The notes beneath the pieces are model-generated. The model was not told the origin of the DNA and ran no database searches. It saw only the letters and a program-made list of their open reading frames with translations. The translations under genes were made by a program, and so were the position numbers. Shown here one piece after another: positions 23,577 to 32,408 of a stretch of DNA of 64,000 bases. This DNA is from Chloroflexota bacterium (GTDB lineage: Bacteria > Chloroflexota > UBA11872): assembly GCA_028874175.1 (NCBI GenBank), contig JAPPLN010000008.1:1-64000 (forward strand), written 5' to 3'. Numbering within the stretch: position 1 is the stretch's first letter; each line of letters starts with the position of its first letter.

Positions 23577-24827
23577 ATGGCGGCCACAGACCAATTCCAT
23601 CTCTCATCGGTGAATGTCCATGTGCATGTGGCATTCATACGTGAGGGTGACCGCAGATCCGTTGATTCCGCCGTTCCGACATTCACCGATCCGATAGTTT
23701 CCTGGGCGTCCATTGCCGCCGCCCAAGTGGCTGGTCAGTTGCCATGGCCGCCGGAGGCCGAAACCTGGAGACGTGCTCTCGAGGGGCTCGGAAGCACTCG
23801 CGCGGTCTACCTGGCACCCGGATATGGACCGGACGACGACCCGGGTGTTGCGGTTCTCCAGGATTTGGCGAGACGTGGAATCGTCAGCCTGACGCTTGGT
23901 CCAGAATCCTCGCCCGCCGTCGACGGCCCGACCGTCATGGGTGCGGCCGGCGGGGACTGGCGGCCCGCGCCCGGGATGCAGACCGTGGTGCGGGGCGTTG
24001 CCGACGATCGCGAATTGAATGCCTGGCAGAGCCGGCTGCGGGCGGCGTACGGATCTGACGCGATTATTGAAGTCAAGCCCTGGTCCTGCTTGAGCTGGCA
24101 GAGCGACAGCCCGGTCAACACCACGCCGTTTCCGATGTCGCTGCGCGCTTTACCCACCGAGAAGTCGAGACTTCGCGACACCGATACGCTGCTCGATATC
24201 TTTCGCCAGCTCCGCGGGCCGGACGGCTGCCCGTGGGACAAGCAGCAGACTCACCGAACGCTGCGTCCCTACCTCGCGGAGGAAGCGCACGAGGCCCTGG
24301 CCGCGATCGAACGAGACGACGACGTGGCGATGGCGGACGAGTTCGGCGATGTGCTGGCGAACCTGGTCCTGCACGCGGAGATTGCCCGGCAGCGCGGCGG
24401 GTTTGACTGGCCGGATGTGGTAGCGGCGATCAGCGCCAAGATGATTCGACGCCATCCCCACGTGTTCGGCGACGCACAGTTCGAAGCCCTGGAAGACCTA
24501 CACTTGTCATGGGCCCAGATCAAGGCGGCCGAACGCGTCGGCGATCAGGGTCCGTTCGATGGCCTACCGGACTCGATGCCCAGCCTGACGTTTGCGAGAT
24601 CGGCCGTGCGCGCGCTGCGCCGGGCCGGGCAGCCGCTGGACATGCCGAGTCTCAAAACAGCGACCCTTGCGGCGCTTGCGGCCGGGAGTGACGCAGAACG
24701 ATTGGGCGACGCTCTCCTGTGGGTGGCCGCGCGCGCCGACGCGGCGGACGTTGATCCGGACATGGCGCTGCGAGACGCGAACGCTCGATTGCGAAAGCGG
24801 CTCGAGGACGATGAAGGTCGCAGCTAG
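23577..24827 (+). CDS. mazG: MazG-family nucleotide pyrophosphohydrolase with unusual N-terminal half
   Basis: About 416 residues. Residues about 203-300 are a MazG domain: LLDIFRQLRGPDGCPWDKQQTH, then the metal-binding EEAHE (235-239) and DEFGD (254-258). A second, weaker MazG-like repeat follows (MPSLTFARSAVRALRRAG). MazG proteins hydrolyse NTPs to NMP and pyrophosphate as house-cleaning enzymes. The first 200 residues are poorly conserved to my eye. In relatives such as YabN this place holds a tetrapyrrole-methylase domain, and VVRGVADDRELNAWQSRLRAAYG may be its eroded end. The start is uncertain: ATG at 23577 has only a weak site (AAGGTC). Confidence 0.85.
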   Translation: MAATDQFHLSSVNVHVHVAFIREGDRRSVDSAVPTFTDPIVSWASIAAAQVAGQLPWPPEAETWRRALEGLGSTRAVYLAPGYGPDDDPGVAVLQDLARRGIVSLTLGPESSPAVDGPTVMGAAGGDWRPAPGMQTVVRGVADDRELNAWQSRLRAAYGSDAIIEVKPWSCLSWQSDSPVNTTPFPMSLRALPTEKSRLRDTDTLLDIFRQLRGPDGCPWDKQQTHRTLRPYLAEEAHEALAAIERDDDVAMADEFGDVLANLVLHAEIARQRGGFDWPDVVAAISAKMIRRHPHVFGDAQFEALEDLHLSWAQIKAAERVGDQGPFDGLPDSMPSLTFARSAVRALRRAGQPLDMPSLKTATLAALAAGSDAERLGDALLWVAARADAADVDPDMALRDANARLRKRLEDDEGRS

Positions 24828-24884
24828 ACCATGCACCGCAACCCGGGACGTCAGGACTGGTCTCGATTTGCTGGGTCGCGAGGG

Positions 24885-26162
24885 CTAATTCGTTGCGGTC
24901 GAGTCGAGTCCGTCGAGAACTTCGAGTGCGGCCGCAGCGACATGGAACGCGGACAGCAGGTGGTCCGCCGAAATCTCGCCGGGACCGGCCCGGGTGAGGA
25001 AGACGTATGGCACTCCCCGGGCGGCGAATACGTCGTGGTCGCCGCGCCCCACGCCAAAGTCGCGCGTGACGCGAAGATCCGTCCCGTCAGCCTCGAGTCG
25101 CTGATCGATCAGGGGCGCCACATCGTCGGAGGCGCCAAGCTGCAAGGGGCGGGAGCGCCCAGGGCGATCGAATGTAAGCACGGCGTCGATTGACGCGCGC
25201 TCGTCGTCTGAAAGGTGTGCCAGGTACCAGCGGCTGCCGACGTAGCCGCGATAGGTGGCGTCAAATGCGACAAAGGTGATCGAGTGCCTGGCGCTGACTT
25301 GATCGGCATGGCGCGCCAAGGCAAGCAGTAGCGCAAGTCCGTCGGCGTTGCCGCCATCGGAGTAGTCGCCCAACGGAGTGTCGGCCGGCGTGGCGAGGAC
25401 GATCTGACGCCGCAGCGGTCCGGCCCGATGCCCGATCACATTGGCGCCCTCGAAGGACCGTGGCGGCGGCGAGACGTCCACCACGGCTTGCGGCTCGCCG
25501 CGCTCCAGGCGCTCGACCAGGTCCTCGCCCGCCTCCTCCGTCACGGAGACCACAGGGATACCGGAGGGTTGACTGAGCGTGCCGTAGAGCCATCCCGGCC
25601 TGTTGTTGTAGACGATGACAGCCGTCGCGCCGGCGTCTTCCAGTAGCCGGCCGATGACACGAAAGGGCGTGACACCCCGAGCGATTAGCACCACGGCTCC
25701 GTCGTAGCCCGAGCCGCGCAGCACGCCCTCGTCGTCGACGTCCGCCTGTCGGAGCGGGCCCTCGACCACGCCGACGGCCGAGTAGATCATGCCCGCGGCG
25801 AGCACAAAGTCGCCGTCCACCCGCAGGCTCACGGAGGGCAGACCGCGACCGAGGGCCAGGAATTCTCGACGTTCGACGTCGAGTCCGAGCGCATCGATAG
25901 ACCGAGCGAGGGCGTTTCCAAGTGCCGACGTTCGCAGCGACGCGGTTGCATCCAGTCGCGCCAGCCTTTCCGTGTCGGCCATCAGGCTCACGCGCAGCTG
26001 TCGGTCGTCGACTAACGCCTCCGACAGGTCGACCTGGGGTTCATCGCCGGCCGCAACGACCATCGCCTGGGGCAGTTCGCTTGATTGAACCGCAGCGCCG
26101 CACGCGACGGTAGCCATTGCTGCCGCTGCAATGAACGTACGCCGGGTCAGACGTCGCACCAT
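24885..26162 (-). CDS. Tat lipoprotein resembling M28 peptidase with PA domain, active site eroded
   Basis: About 425 residues. The ATG at 26162 begins VRRLTRRTFIAAAAM with a twin-arginine motif and lipobox TVAC; a TTG at 26201 would add 13 residues. The middle has a protease-associated (PA) insert (GYDGAVVLIARG ... ATAVIVYNN). The C-terminal half follows the M28 aminopeptidase fold (GGNADGLALLLALARHA, then HSITFVAFDATYRGYVGSRWYL and DHDVFAARGVPYVFL). Usual M28 features are missing: the HxD histidine is replaced near LATPADT, and the catalytic EE pair reads AT in FDATYRG. It may bind rather than cleave peptides. It stands alone between converging and diverging genes. Confidence 0.75.
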   Translation of the reverse strand: MVRRLTRRTFIAAAAMATVACGAAVQSSELPQAMVVAAGDEPQVDLSEALVDDRQLRVSLMADTERLARLDATASLRTSALGNALARSIDALGLDVERREFLALGRGLPSVSLRVDGDFVLAAGMIYSAVGVVEGPLRQADVDDEGVLRGSGYDGAVVLIARGVTPFRVIGRLLEDAGATAVIVYNNRPGWLYGTLSQPSGIPVVSVTEEAGEDLVERLERGEPQAVVDVSPPPRSFEGANVIGHRAGPLRRQIVLATPADTPLGDYSDGGNADGLALLLALARHADQVSARHSITFVAFDATYRGYVGSRWYLAHLSDDERASIDAVLTFDRPGRSRPLQLGASDDVAPLIDQRLEADGTDLRVTRDFGVGRGDHDVFAARGVPYVFLTRAGPGEISADHLLSAFHVAAAALEVLDGLDSTATN

Positions 26163-26231
26163 GAGCGATTCTATTCGGGCGCGACCATGGGTCTGTGACA
26201 ATCAGACCAAACGACGCCCCCGGGACCGTGT

Positions 26232-27137
26232 GTGGCTAACGCGAATCGGACGCTGACCGCGCTTCCGGGTATTCGCGTGGGTCACTGGACACATGCGGCG
26301 GCCGGAACCGGCTGTACCGTGGTGCTGTTCGACCGGGCGGTGCCGGCTGCCGTGGATGTTCGCGGATCGGCCCCCGGGACCCGCGAGACGGACGCGCTGC
26401 ATCCGGGCGGGCTGGTTGGGCAGGCCGACGCTATTCTCTTGACCGGCGGCAGCGCGTATGGATTGGCTGCGGCCGACGGAGTGATGCGCTACCTGGAAGC
26501 TAGAGGTCGCGGGTTCGCCACGAGCGCCGGGCCTGTGCCGATCGTGCCAGGGGCCGTGATTTACGACTTGTCGGTCGGCGATCCGTCGGTCCGCCCGGAC
26601 GCCGCCGCGGGCGAGGCAGCCGCCGATGCGGCATCCACAAACCCTGTTTCGCAAGGGAACGTGGGCGCGGGAACCGGGGCCACCATTGGTTTCGGCGATG
26701 GCTGTCTGAAGGGCGGCCTTGGCAGCGCGCTGTTGCGCGACGTCGATGTCCTGGCGGGCGCCCTGGCGGTTGTGAACCCGGCAGGCGCCGTCCATGATCC
26801 GAACACCGGGCGCCAACTGGCCGCGGCTTCGAGCACAACCCGTTCGGGATTCGGACAGAACACGACGATCGGCGTTGTGGCCGTGAACGCCGCGTTGGAG
26901 CGCTGGCAGCTTCGGAAAATTGCCGAAATGTCGCACGACGGCCTGGCGCGGGCCGTGCGCCCGGCCCACGGTATGTCCGACGGCGACACAATCTTCGCGG
27001 TATCGGTAGGCGCCAGAGCGGAGAACGTCGATCTCACTACCGTGGGTCACGCTGCCGCCGAGGCGTTCTCGGCCGCTGTCGTGCAAGGCGCGCTACGGGC
27101 GCGGCCTGCGTATGGACTGCCGGCGGCCCAGGCATGA
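26232..27137 (+). CDS. P1/S58-family peptidase (DmpA-like)
   Basis: A 301-residue N-terminal-nucleophile hydrolase of the DmpA/aminopeptidase S58 family, made as one chain that cuts itself into two subunits. The self-cleavage region is GFGQNTTIGVVAVNA, with N210 followed by the candidate nucleophile threonines 211-212. The N-terminal ITGIRVGHWT-like opening (LPGIRVGHWTH) and ILLTGGSAYGLAAADG are typical. GTG at 26232 is the only sensible start. The stop overlaps the next gene by four bases (ATGA). Confidence 0.9.
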   Translation: MANANRTLTALPGIRVGHWTHAAAGTGCTVVLFDRAVPAAVDVRGSAPGTRETDALHPGGLVGQADAILLTGGSAYGLAAADGVMRYLEARGRGFATSAGPVPIVPGAVIYDLSVGDPSVRPDAAAGEAAADAASTNPVSQGNVGAGTGATIGFGDGCLKGGLGSALLRDVDVLAGALAVVNPAGAVHDPNTGRQLAAASSTTRSGFGQNTTIGVVAVNAALERWQLRKIAEMSHDGLARAVRPAHGMSDGDTIFAVSVGARAENVDLTTVGHAAAEAFSAAVVQGALRARPAYGLPAAQA

Positions 27138-27895
27138 GCCGCCTGGTCGCATTGCTAACCGACTTTGGGACAGACGACCCGTATGCCGGGCAAGTGGCCG
27201 CGGTTCTCGCTGCAAATTCGGACGCACAGATTGTGAGCCTGACGCACGGCGTGCCTGCGCATCACGTACATCTCGGCGCGTCCATCGTCGACGCCTCGCT
27301 TGAGCTTCTACCGACCGGAGGCGTGCTGCTGGCGGTGGTCGATCCAGGCGTGGGAACGGAGCGGCGCGGACTGATCGTGCGACGCGACGATCGCTGGCTG
27401 GTCGGACCCGACAATGGCTTGCTGACGCCTACTCGGGGTGACATTCAGTGCTGGTCCATCGACCGACCGGAGGCCTGGCGGGATACGGTGGCACCGACGT
27501 TTCACGCCCGCGACATCTTTGCGCCCATAGCCGCGCGCCTGGCGAATTACGAACGCCCCGACTGGCTCGGCTCGACAGTCCAGGATCCGGTACGAGTCAA
27601 CCGGCCATCCGCGTGCTCTGATGGACCGAACATCAGAGGCGAGGTTATTCACGTTGACGCTTTTGGCAACCTAATCACAAACATACCGGCCGCGTTGGTG
27701 CAGACTGCCCACATGCTCGAAACTCAAGTCAGCGACGCGCGCATCCGGGGCTTGGCCGCGACATACGGAACCGGTCACGAGCCCGTCGCCCTGATTGGAA
27801 GCTGGAACCTGCTGGAGATCGCGGTGCCGGGCGGATCGGCCGCCCAGAGGCTTGGCTGTCGCATCGGTGACGTCGTGACGGTCAAGCGCCAATGA
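27134..27895 (+). CDS. SAM hydroxide adenosyltransferase (DUF62, chlorinase/fluorinase family)
   Basis: A 253-residue protein of the family that splits S-adenosylmethionine to adenosine and methionine; halogenating relatives are rare. Diagnostic elements are LTDFGTDDPYAGQ at the N-terminus, VVDPGVGTERRGL, VGPDNGLL and TFHARDIFAP. The residues forming the water-activating triad would be D70, R77 or R78, and H124, which suggests the hydrolase rather than a halogenase. It is translationally coupled to the S58 peptidase gene. Confidence 0.92.
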   Translation: MSRLVALLTDFGTDDPYAGQVAAVLAANSDAQIVSLTHGVPAHHVHLGASIVDASLELLPTGGVLLAVVDPGVGTERRGLIVRRDDRWLVGPDNGLLTPTRGDIQCWSIDRPEAWRDTVAPTFHARDIFAPIAARLANYERPDWLGSTVQDPVRVNRPSACSDGPNIRGEVIHVDAFGNLITNIPAALVQTAHMLETQVSDARIRGLAATYGTGHEPVALIGSWNLLEIAVPGGSAAQRLGCRIGDVVTVKRQ

Positions 27896-28011
27896 TTAAG
27901 TCGCACCGACTGATGCCTGCGGCAGGGTGGCGCACTTGCGCGATGCCGGCAGTAGTACCCGTTCCGGCACCACGCCGCGCATTCGCCGGCTAGGGGGATT
28001 GGAGCGACCGC

Positions 28012-28641
28012 ATGCTGCTTCGTCTGGCCCAGGATCCACAGCTCTTTCTCATCGTTGCCATCGCATTCGTCATCGCGATCACCCTGCACGAAGCCAGCCA
28101 CGCGCTGGTGGCGACCTGGCTGGGGGACGACCTGCCGCGCCTTCAAGGGCGGGTGACGTTGAACCCGCTACGGCACCTTGACTTCCTCGGCACGGTCATG
28201 ATCCTGATCGCCTCGTTCGGCTGGGGACGTCCGGTACTGGTCAATCCCTACCGTCTGCGGTTTGGCTCGCATCGCGGCATGGCTTTGGTCGCCGCCGCCG
28301 GACCGGCATCGAATGTGGCGCTGGCACTCGTGCTCGCGCCAGTCGCCCGGGAGCTTGCGTCCGGTTCAGGGACGGATCTCATCACTGTCGCCGTGGTGCT
28401 GATCATCCAGTTGAACCTTTTCCTCGCCGTGTTCAACCTCATTCCGCTGCCTCCACTCGATGGGTTCAGCGTGCTGATCGGCCTGGTCCCGCGTGAAACG
28501 GCCAATCGGTTGGACGGATTACGGAGGTATGGACCCGGACTCCTGATTGGACTCTTTCTGCTGATCGCCTTCGTGCCGGGAGCCACCGGTATTATCAGCG
28601 GCCCGGTGCTTGGGGCCACGAGGCTGCTCCTTGGGGGTTAG
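28012..28641 (+). CDS. Site-2-protease-family membrane metalloprotease (M50)
   Basis: A 209-residue integral membrane protease of the short M50 type. The zinc motif HEASH lies at 26-30 inside the first membrane segment, and the third ligand is D150 in FNLIPLPPLDGF. About five hydrophobic segments are visible and there is no PDZ or CBS domain. ATG at 28012 is about 116 bases after the SAM hydrolase gene. It is followed closely by the HD protein, ScpA and ScpB, an order I recognise from other bacteria. The substrate is unknown. Confidence 0.9.
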   Translation: MLLRLAQDPQLFLIVAIAFVIAITLHEASHALVATWLGDDLPRLQGRVTLNPLRHLDFLGTVMILIASFGWGRPVLVNPYRLRFGSHRGMALVAAAGPASNVALALVLAPVARELASGSGTDLITVAVVLIIQLNLFLAVFNLIPLPPLDGFSVLIGLVPRETANRLDGLRRYGPGLLIGLFLLIAFVPGATGIISGPVLGATRLLLGG

Positions 28642-29119
28642 CTACCGGCTACGGCAGGCGCTGGCGTTCTTCGATCCGCGCGTTCCGGCGAGTTCACGCG
28701 ATGAGGCCATGCAGCGGCTGAACGAGGATGAGCGGACGCTGTTTCAGCGCCTCAACTCGGCCGATCAACGCCATGCGCTGGCCGTGTATGAAGCGGCTCG
28801 GAACGTCCGGCCTGAGGACGAGGTGCTGCACATAGCCGCGCTGCTCCACGACGTCGGAAAGGGTCGGCCAGGATTGGCGGATCGCACGGGTCTCGCGCTC
28901 ATTAAAGCCTTGGCACCATGGCTGCTGCTGCGCTGGCAACTCTGTTCGCCCACGTCGCGACGGGGACGAATCGCCCGCCTCGTTGGCGATACCGAAGCCA
29001 GCGCGCGCCTTGCCGAACTGGCCGGATCTCGAGCGGATGTGGTGGAGACGCTGCGCTGCTACGGCTTTCGCGAACACGAACGCGGACGACGGTTGGCTGA
29101 ACTGGACGCCGGGCTGTGA
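28631..29119 (+). CDS. HD-domain protein
   Basis: About 162 residues with a compact HD phosphohydrolase core: RHALAVYEAARNV, then the metal-binding IAALLHDVGKGRPG (H73, D74). The start is uncertain. A TTG at 28631 overlaps the protease gene end and has CGAGG seven bases upstream; an ATG at 28709 would cut the domain. The protein is short for the family and no second catalytic domain is present. The GTGA overlap with scpA suggests co-translation. Confidence 0.78.
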   Translation: MGVSYRLRQALAFFDPRVPASSRDEAMQRLNEDERTLFQRLNSADQRHALAVYEAARNVRPEDEVLHIAALLHDVGKGRPGLADRTGLALIKALAPWLLLRWQLCSPTSRRGRIARLVGDTEASARLAELAGSRADVVETLRCYGFREHERGRRLAELDAGL

Positions 29120-29871
29120 CCGCGACCTGGGGACCTGTCGGGCAGGCCAGCGCGCTGGGCGGCTTCGAGATTGATATCGACGACTTCGAGGGGCCGCTCG
29201 ATCTCCTTGTTCAATTGATTGAGAAGCAAGGTCTTGACATCACGGGAGTCTCGGTGCTTGCCGTCACGGACCAGTTCGTTTCCTACGCTCACCAGCTGCA
29301 CGAGCAGTTTGCTGAGGCGGCCTCCGAGTTTCTTCTCGTCGCGTCGCGTCTGGCGCTGCTGAAGTCACGAGCGCTGCTTCCGCAAGTCGAGCCCGAGGAT
29401 GAGGACGAGTCGGTCGACGACCTCGCGGAGCGCCTTCGGGTGTACGCGGCCTTTAAGGCAGTGGCCATGGACCTCGACGCACGCCTGCGCGCCGGCGAGT
29501 CGTCGTTCATTCGGGTTGCACAGCCGAGCCTTCCCCAGCCGTCCCCCGAACCGGGCACCGGTGACCTGATGCGGCTGCTCACGGCGCTGGAGCGATTGAC
29601 CCAAGTCGATACGCCCGTCGAGTCGCTCATCGAAGCGCCAACACGGCGATTTCGTGTGGCAGATAAGGTGCAGGATCTGCAAGCCAGGTTGAGATTGGAC
29701 GGAACGCTGGCCTTCGACACGATCGCGGCCGCCTGCGCCGACCGCGCCGAACTCATCGCCACGTTTGTCGCCGTGCTTCACCTAGTCAAACAGCGTGCGG
29801 CAACCGTCGAGCAGTCGGGAACCTTTGGATCCATCGTACTCAGATCCACTCGCGGGCATGGCGACGGATAG
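29116..29871 (+). CDS. scpA: Segregation and condensation protein A
   Basis: A 251-residue kleisin of the SMC-ScpAB complex that compacts and separates chromosomes. The N-terminus DFEGPLDLLVQLIEKQGLDIT is diagnostic, and EFLLVASRLALLKSRALLP and the winged-helix end (about 200-245) match the family. GTG at 29116 overlaps the upstream stop (GTGA). Together with scpB it forms the non-SMC part of the complex; smc is not in the window. Confidence 0.94.
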   Translation: MTATWGPVGQASALGGFEIDIDDFEGPLDLLVQLIEKQGLDITGVSVLAVTDQFVSYAHQLHEQFAEAASEFLLVASRLALLKSRALLPQVEPEDEDESVDDLAERLRVYAAFKAVAMDLDARLRAGESSFIRVAQPSLPQPSPEPGTGDLMRLLTALERLTQVDTPVESLIEAPTRRFRVADKVQDLQARLRLDGTLAFDTIAAACADRAELIATFVAVLHLVKQRAATVEQSGTFGSIVLRSTRGHGDG

Positions 29872-30463
29872 CGACGCCCGAACCGAGCCCGATCAGGATG
29901 CCGTGGCCGACGGCCTGCAAGGCGACTTTGGACTGGCGCGCACGATCGAAGGGTTGCTGTTCGTGGCGGACCGTGCCCTCTCGGCCGCCGAACTTGGCGG
30001 CGTCACCGGCGCGTCGGAAGTCGAGGTTCGAGAAGCGCTGAACGAACTGATCGAGCACTACCGCACGCGCGGCATCATCCTGCTCGAGCACCGCAACACC
30101 TTCCGGTTGGTCTCCGCCCCAGACCTTGCGGACCACTGCCGCCGGCTTCTGGGTCTGGACCAACGCCGGCAGCCTTCACGCGCAGCTTTGGAGACGCTGG
30201 GAATCGTGGCCTATCGCGGACCGGCAACGCGTGCGGAAATTGAGCGCGTGCGCGGCGTCGACTCCGACAGCGCGCTAGCTTCGCTGCTCGCGCGAAACTT
30301 GATTCGCGAAGCCGGACGGCTTGATGCCCCGGGCCGGCCGGCGGTGTTCACCACGACCGATACGTTTCTGGCCTACTTCGGTCTCACGTCGCTGGACGAG
30401 CTTCCGGAACTCGACCTGGAGTTCGGCTCGGACGAGCTGGAAAGACCTTCGCCCGACGTCTAG
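29858..30463 (+). CDS. scpB: Segregation and condensation protein B
   Basis: About 201 residues with two winged-helix domains: IEGLLFVADRALSAAELGG in the first and RAALETLGIVAYRGPATRAEIERVRG in the second. ATG at 29858 is favoured; it overlaps the end of scpA by 14 bases, although the ribosome binding site is weak. ScpB dimers bind ScpA. The stop codon shares the four bases CTAG (30460-30463) with the converging rpsI stop, so there is no intergenic space for a terminator. Confidence 0.92.
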   Translation: MATDSDARTEPDQDAVADGLQGDFGLARTIEGLLFVADRALSAAELGGVTGASEVEVREALNELIEHYRTRGIILLEHRNTFRLVSAPDLADHCRRLLGLDQRRQPSRAALETLGIVAYRGPATRAEIERVRGVDSDSALASLLARNLIREAGRLDAPGRPAVFTTTDTFLAYFGLTSLDELPELDLEFGSDELERPSPDV

Positions 30464-30855
30464 CGCTTGGTGAACTGCTTGGCCTTGCGCGCCCGAACCA
30501 GGCCGGGCTTCTTTCGCTCCTTGGCCCGCGGATCGCGAGTCAACATGCCGGCCTGCTTGAGCTTCGGTCGATTCTCAGCGTCCATGGCGACCAGCGCACG
30601 GGCCAGCCCAAGCCGAATAGCCCCCGCCTGGCCGCGCGTGCCACCGCCTGTCACTCGCGCCGAGATGCCGACCGACATCTCCTCGAGCATTCGCAACGGC
30701 TCCAGCGCGTGAAACCGATGATCGGGGACAGACAGGAATTCCTCGATCGGACGTCCATTGACAACAAACGGCCCCTGCCCGGGGTAGAGGCGGACCTGTG
30801 CGACAGCAGCCTTGCGGCGTCCCAGCCCGTAGTAGTAGTGGCCTTCCAGGGTCAT
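30460..30855 (-). CDS. rpsI: 30S ribosomal protein S9
   Basis: A 131-residue small-subunit protein whose C-terminal tail reaches the P-site tRNA. GRRKAAVAQVRLYPG near the start and the ending KPGLVRARKAKQFTKR, with the final Lys-Arg, are typical. It overlaps rplM by four bases and is the last gene of the minus-strand supercluster. Its TAG shares CTAG with scpB. Confidence 0.97.
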   Translation of the reverse strand: MTLEGHYYYGLGRRKAAVAQVRLYPGQGPFVVNGRPIEEFLSVPDHRFHALEPLRMLEEMSVGISARVTGGGTRGQAGAIRLGLARALVAMDAENRPKLKQAGMLTRDPRAKERKKPGLVRARKAKQFTKR

Positions 30856-31268
30856 ACGCCTACCTCGAGAATCTGGGGCCGCTGGGCCTCGTGCCGGTGT
30901 TCAGGACCGTCGTAGACGCGAAGGCGCTTCAACGCGCGGCGGCCGAGCGTGTTCTTGGGCAACATCCCCTTAACGGCAAGTCGAATCACCCGGTCGGGCC
31001 GTCGGGTAAGCATCTCGTCCAGTCGCGTCATCCGAATGCCGCCGGGGTAGCCGCTGTGCCGAGCGTAGAACTTCTGCTCGAGCTTGCGTCCGGTTACGCG
31101 AACGCGCGCGGCGTTGATCACGATCACTCCAGCCCCGTCGTCAACATTAGGAGAGAACGTCGGCTGGTCCTTCCCGCGCAATACATGCGCAATGCGCGTG
31201 GCCAGCCGCCCCAGCGTTTGTCCGGAGGCGTCAACCACCACCCATCGCCGCCCGCTTTGATCGCTCAC
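30852..31268 (-). CDS. rplM: 50S ribosomal protein L13
   Basis: A 138-residue early-assembly protein of the large subunit. WVVVDASGQTLGRLAT, GDGAGVIVINAARVRVTG-like sequence and MLPKNTLGRRALKRLRVY identify it. It is coupled by four-base overlaps to truA upstream and rpsI downstream, the common L13-S9 pair placed at the end of the alpha operon. Confidence 0.97.
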   Translation of the reverse strand: MSDQSGRRWVVVDASGQTLGRLATRIAHVLRGKDQPTFSPNVDDGAGVIVINAARVRVTGRKLEQKFYARHSGYPGGIRMTRLDEMLTRRPDRVIRLAVKGMLPKNTLGRRALKRLRVYDGPEHRHEAQRPQILEVGV

Positions 31269-32056
31269 GACGTCACCGCCTGTGTCATGCGTTGCCGATT
31301 GTATCGAGATTCAACGTTGGGATACTCCACCCGCAGCAAGGTAAGTCCGTGCGCGGGAGCCGTGCCGCGAACCTGCGATCTGGCTGCGGGTTTCAGGAGT
31401 GCCGCGATTTCCGCCGCGTCGATCTCGCGCCGGCCGGCGCGAACAAGGGTTGCGACGATTCGCCGCACCATGCGGTACAGAAACGCATTGGCTGCGATGC
31501 GTATGAGGATGGTGCTCGCTTCCCGCCACACCTCCAGCGCTAACACTTCGCGCTTCGTACTCGCCTGGATTCCTGCGGTAAAGGCGTCGAAGTCGTGGCT
31601 CCCGACCATTTCGGCAGCCGCCGACCGCATGCGTGCCAAGTCAAGCGTCTGCCCAACGTGCCATGCGCGCGCCCTGTCCAGAACGGGCCGCACCGGTCGC
31701 TGCTCAACGCGGTACTCGTAAACTCGTGCGGTGGCGTCCCGACGTGGATCAAACCCGGGCGCCGCAGTTGCAAGTTCTCGGATCGCAACGTCTGCCGGCA
31801 AGTGAGCGTTTACCGCCCTGAGCAGAGTTCCATCGTCCAGTCGCGATCGGGTACAGAAAGCGATCACCTGGCCCAGCGCATGAACTCCACTGTCGGTCCG
31901 CCCAGCGCCGGCAACCGTCACGTCGTCGCCAGTGGCGGCTTGCACGGCGGTTTCCAAGATACCCTGCACCGTCCGCGAACTACGCTGCCGCTGGAAACCC
32001 TGGAAACCCGCACCGTCGTATTCCACCGTGGCGCGAACAGTTCGAACTTCAGTCAC
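31265..32056 (-). CDS. truA: tRNA pseudouridine synthase A
   Basis: A 263-residue enzyme that isomerises U38-U40 in tRNA anticodon arms. The catalytic aspartate is D55 in [14 protein letters not shown]. Other family segments are [14 protein letters not shown] at the N-terminus and [16 protein letters not shown]. It overlaps rplQ and rplM by four bases each, the frequent alpha-operon tail arrangement. Confidence 0.96.
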   Translation of the reverse strand: MTEVRTVRATVEYDGAGFQGFQRQRSSRTVQGILETAVQAATGDDVTVAGAGRTDSGVHALGQVIAFCTRSRLDDGTLLRAVNAHLPADVAIRELATAAPGFDPRRDATARVYEYRVEQRPVRPVLDRARAWHVGQTLDLARMRSAAAEMVGSHDFDAFTAGIQASTKREVLALEVWREASTILIRIAANAFLYRMVRRIVATLVRAGRREIDAAEIAALLKPAARSQVRGTAPAHGLTLLRVEYPNVESRYNRQRMTQAVTS

Positions 32057-32403
32057 ACCAGCTCCATGCGCGCCAGTGGCGCCCCGTCGCCGAGGCGGAC
32101 GCCGAGACGGCGAATTCGCGTATAGCCACCAGGTCGATCGTCGTACTGATCGGCCAGATCTCCAAAGAGTCGCTCGATCGTTTCAGGGTCAGGGATCCGA
32201 GCGATAGCCTGCCGCCGGGCATGTAGGTCACCGCGCTTGGCGAGGGTGATCAAGCGATCGACGTCTCGCCGAATCTCCTTGGCCCGCGCCAGCGTGGTGT
32301 CGATCTGGTTGTGCAGAATCAGCGACCTGACCAGGTTGCGCTTGAGCGCGCGGCGCTGCGAGGGAGTGCGGCCGAGATGGCGTCCGCGTCGGCGATGCCG
32401 CAT
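32053..32403 (-). CDS. rplQ: 50S ribosomal protein L17
   Basis: A 116-residue large-subunit protein. [27 protein letters not shown] and the ending [22 protein letters not shown] are characteristic. It follows rpoA by five bases, as in most bacteria, and overlaps truA. Confidence 0.96.
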   Translation of the reverse strand: MRHRRRGRHLGRTPSQRRALKRNLVRSLILHNQIDTTLARAKEIRRDVDRLITLAKRGDLHARRQAIARIPDPETIERLFGDLADQYDDRPGGYTRIRRLGVRLGDGAPLARMELV

Positions 32404-32408
32404 TGGAA

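Noticed and set aside
27134-27895. SAM-dependent fluorinase or chlorinase
   Set aside because: The D-R-H triad of the hydrolase branch appears to be present, and family-level similarity alone does not support halogenation.
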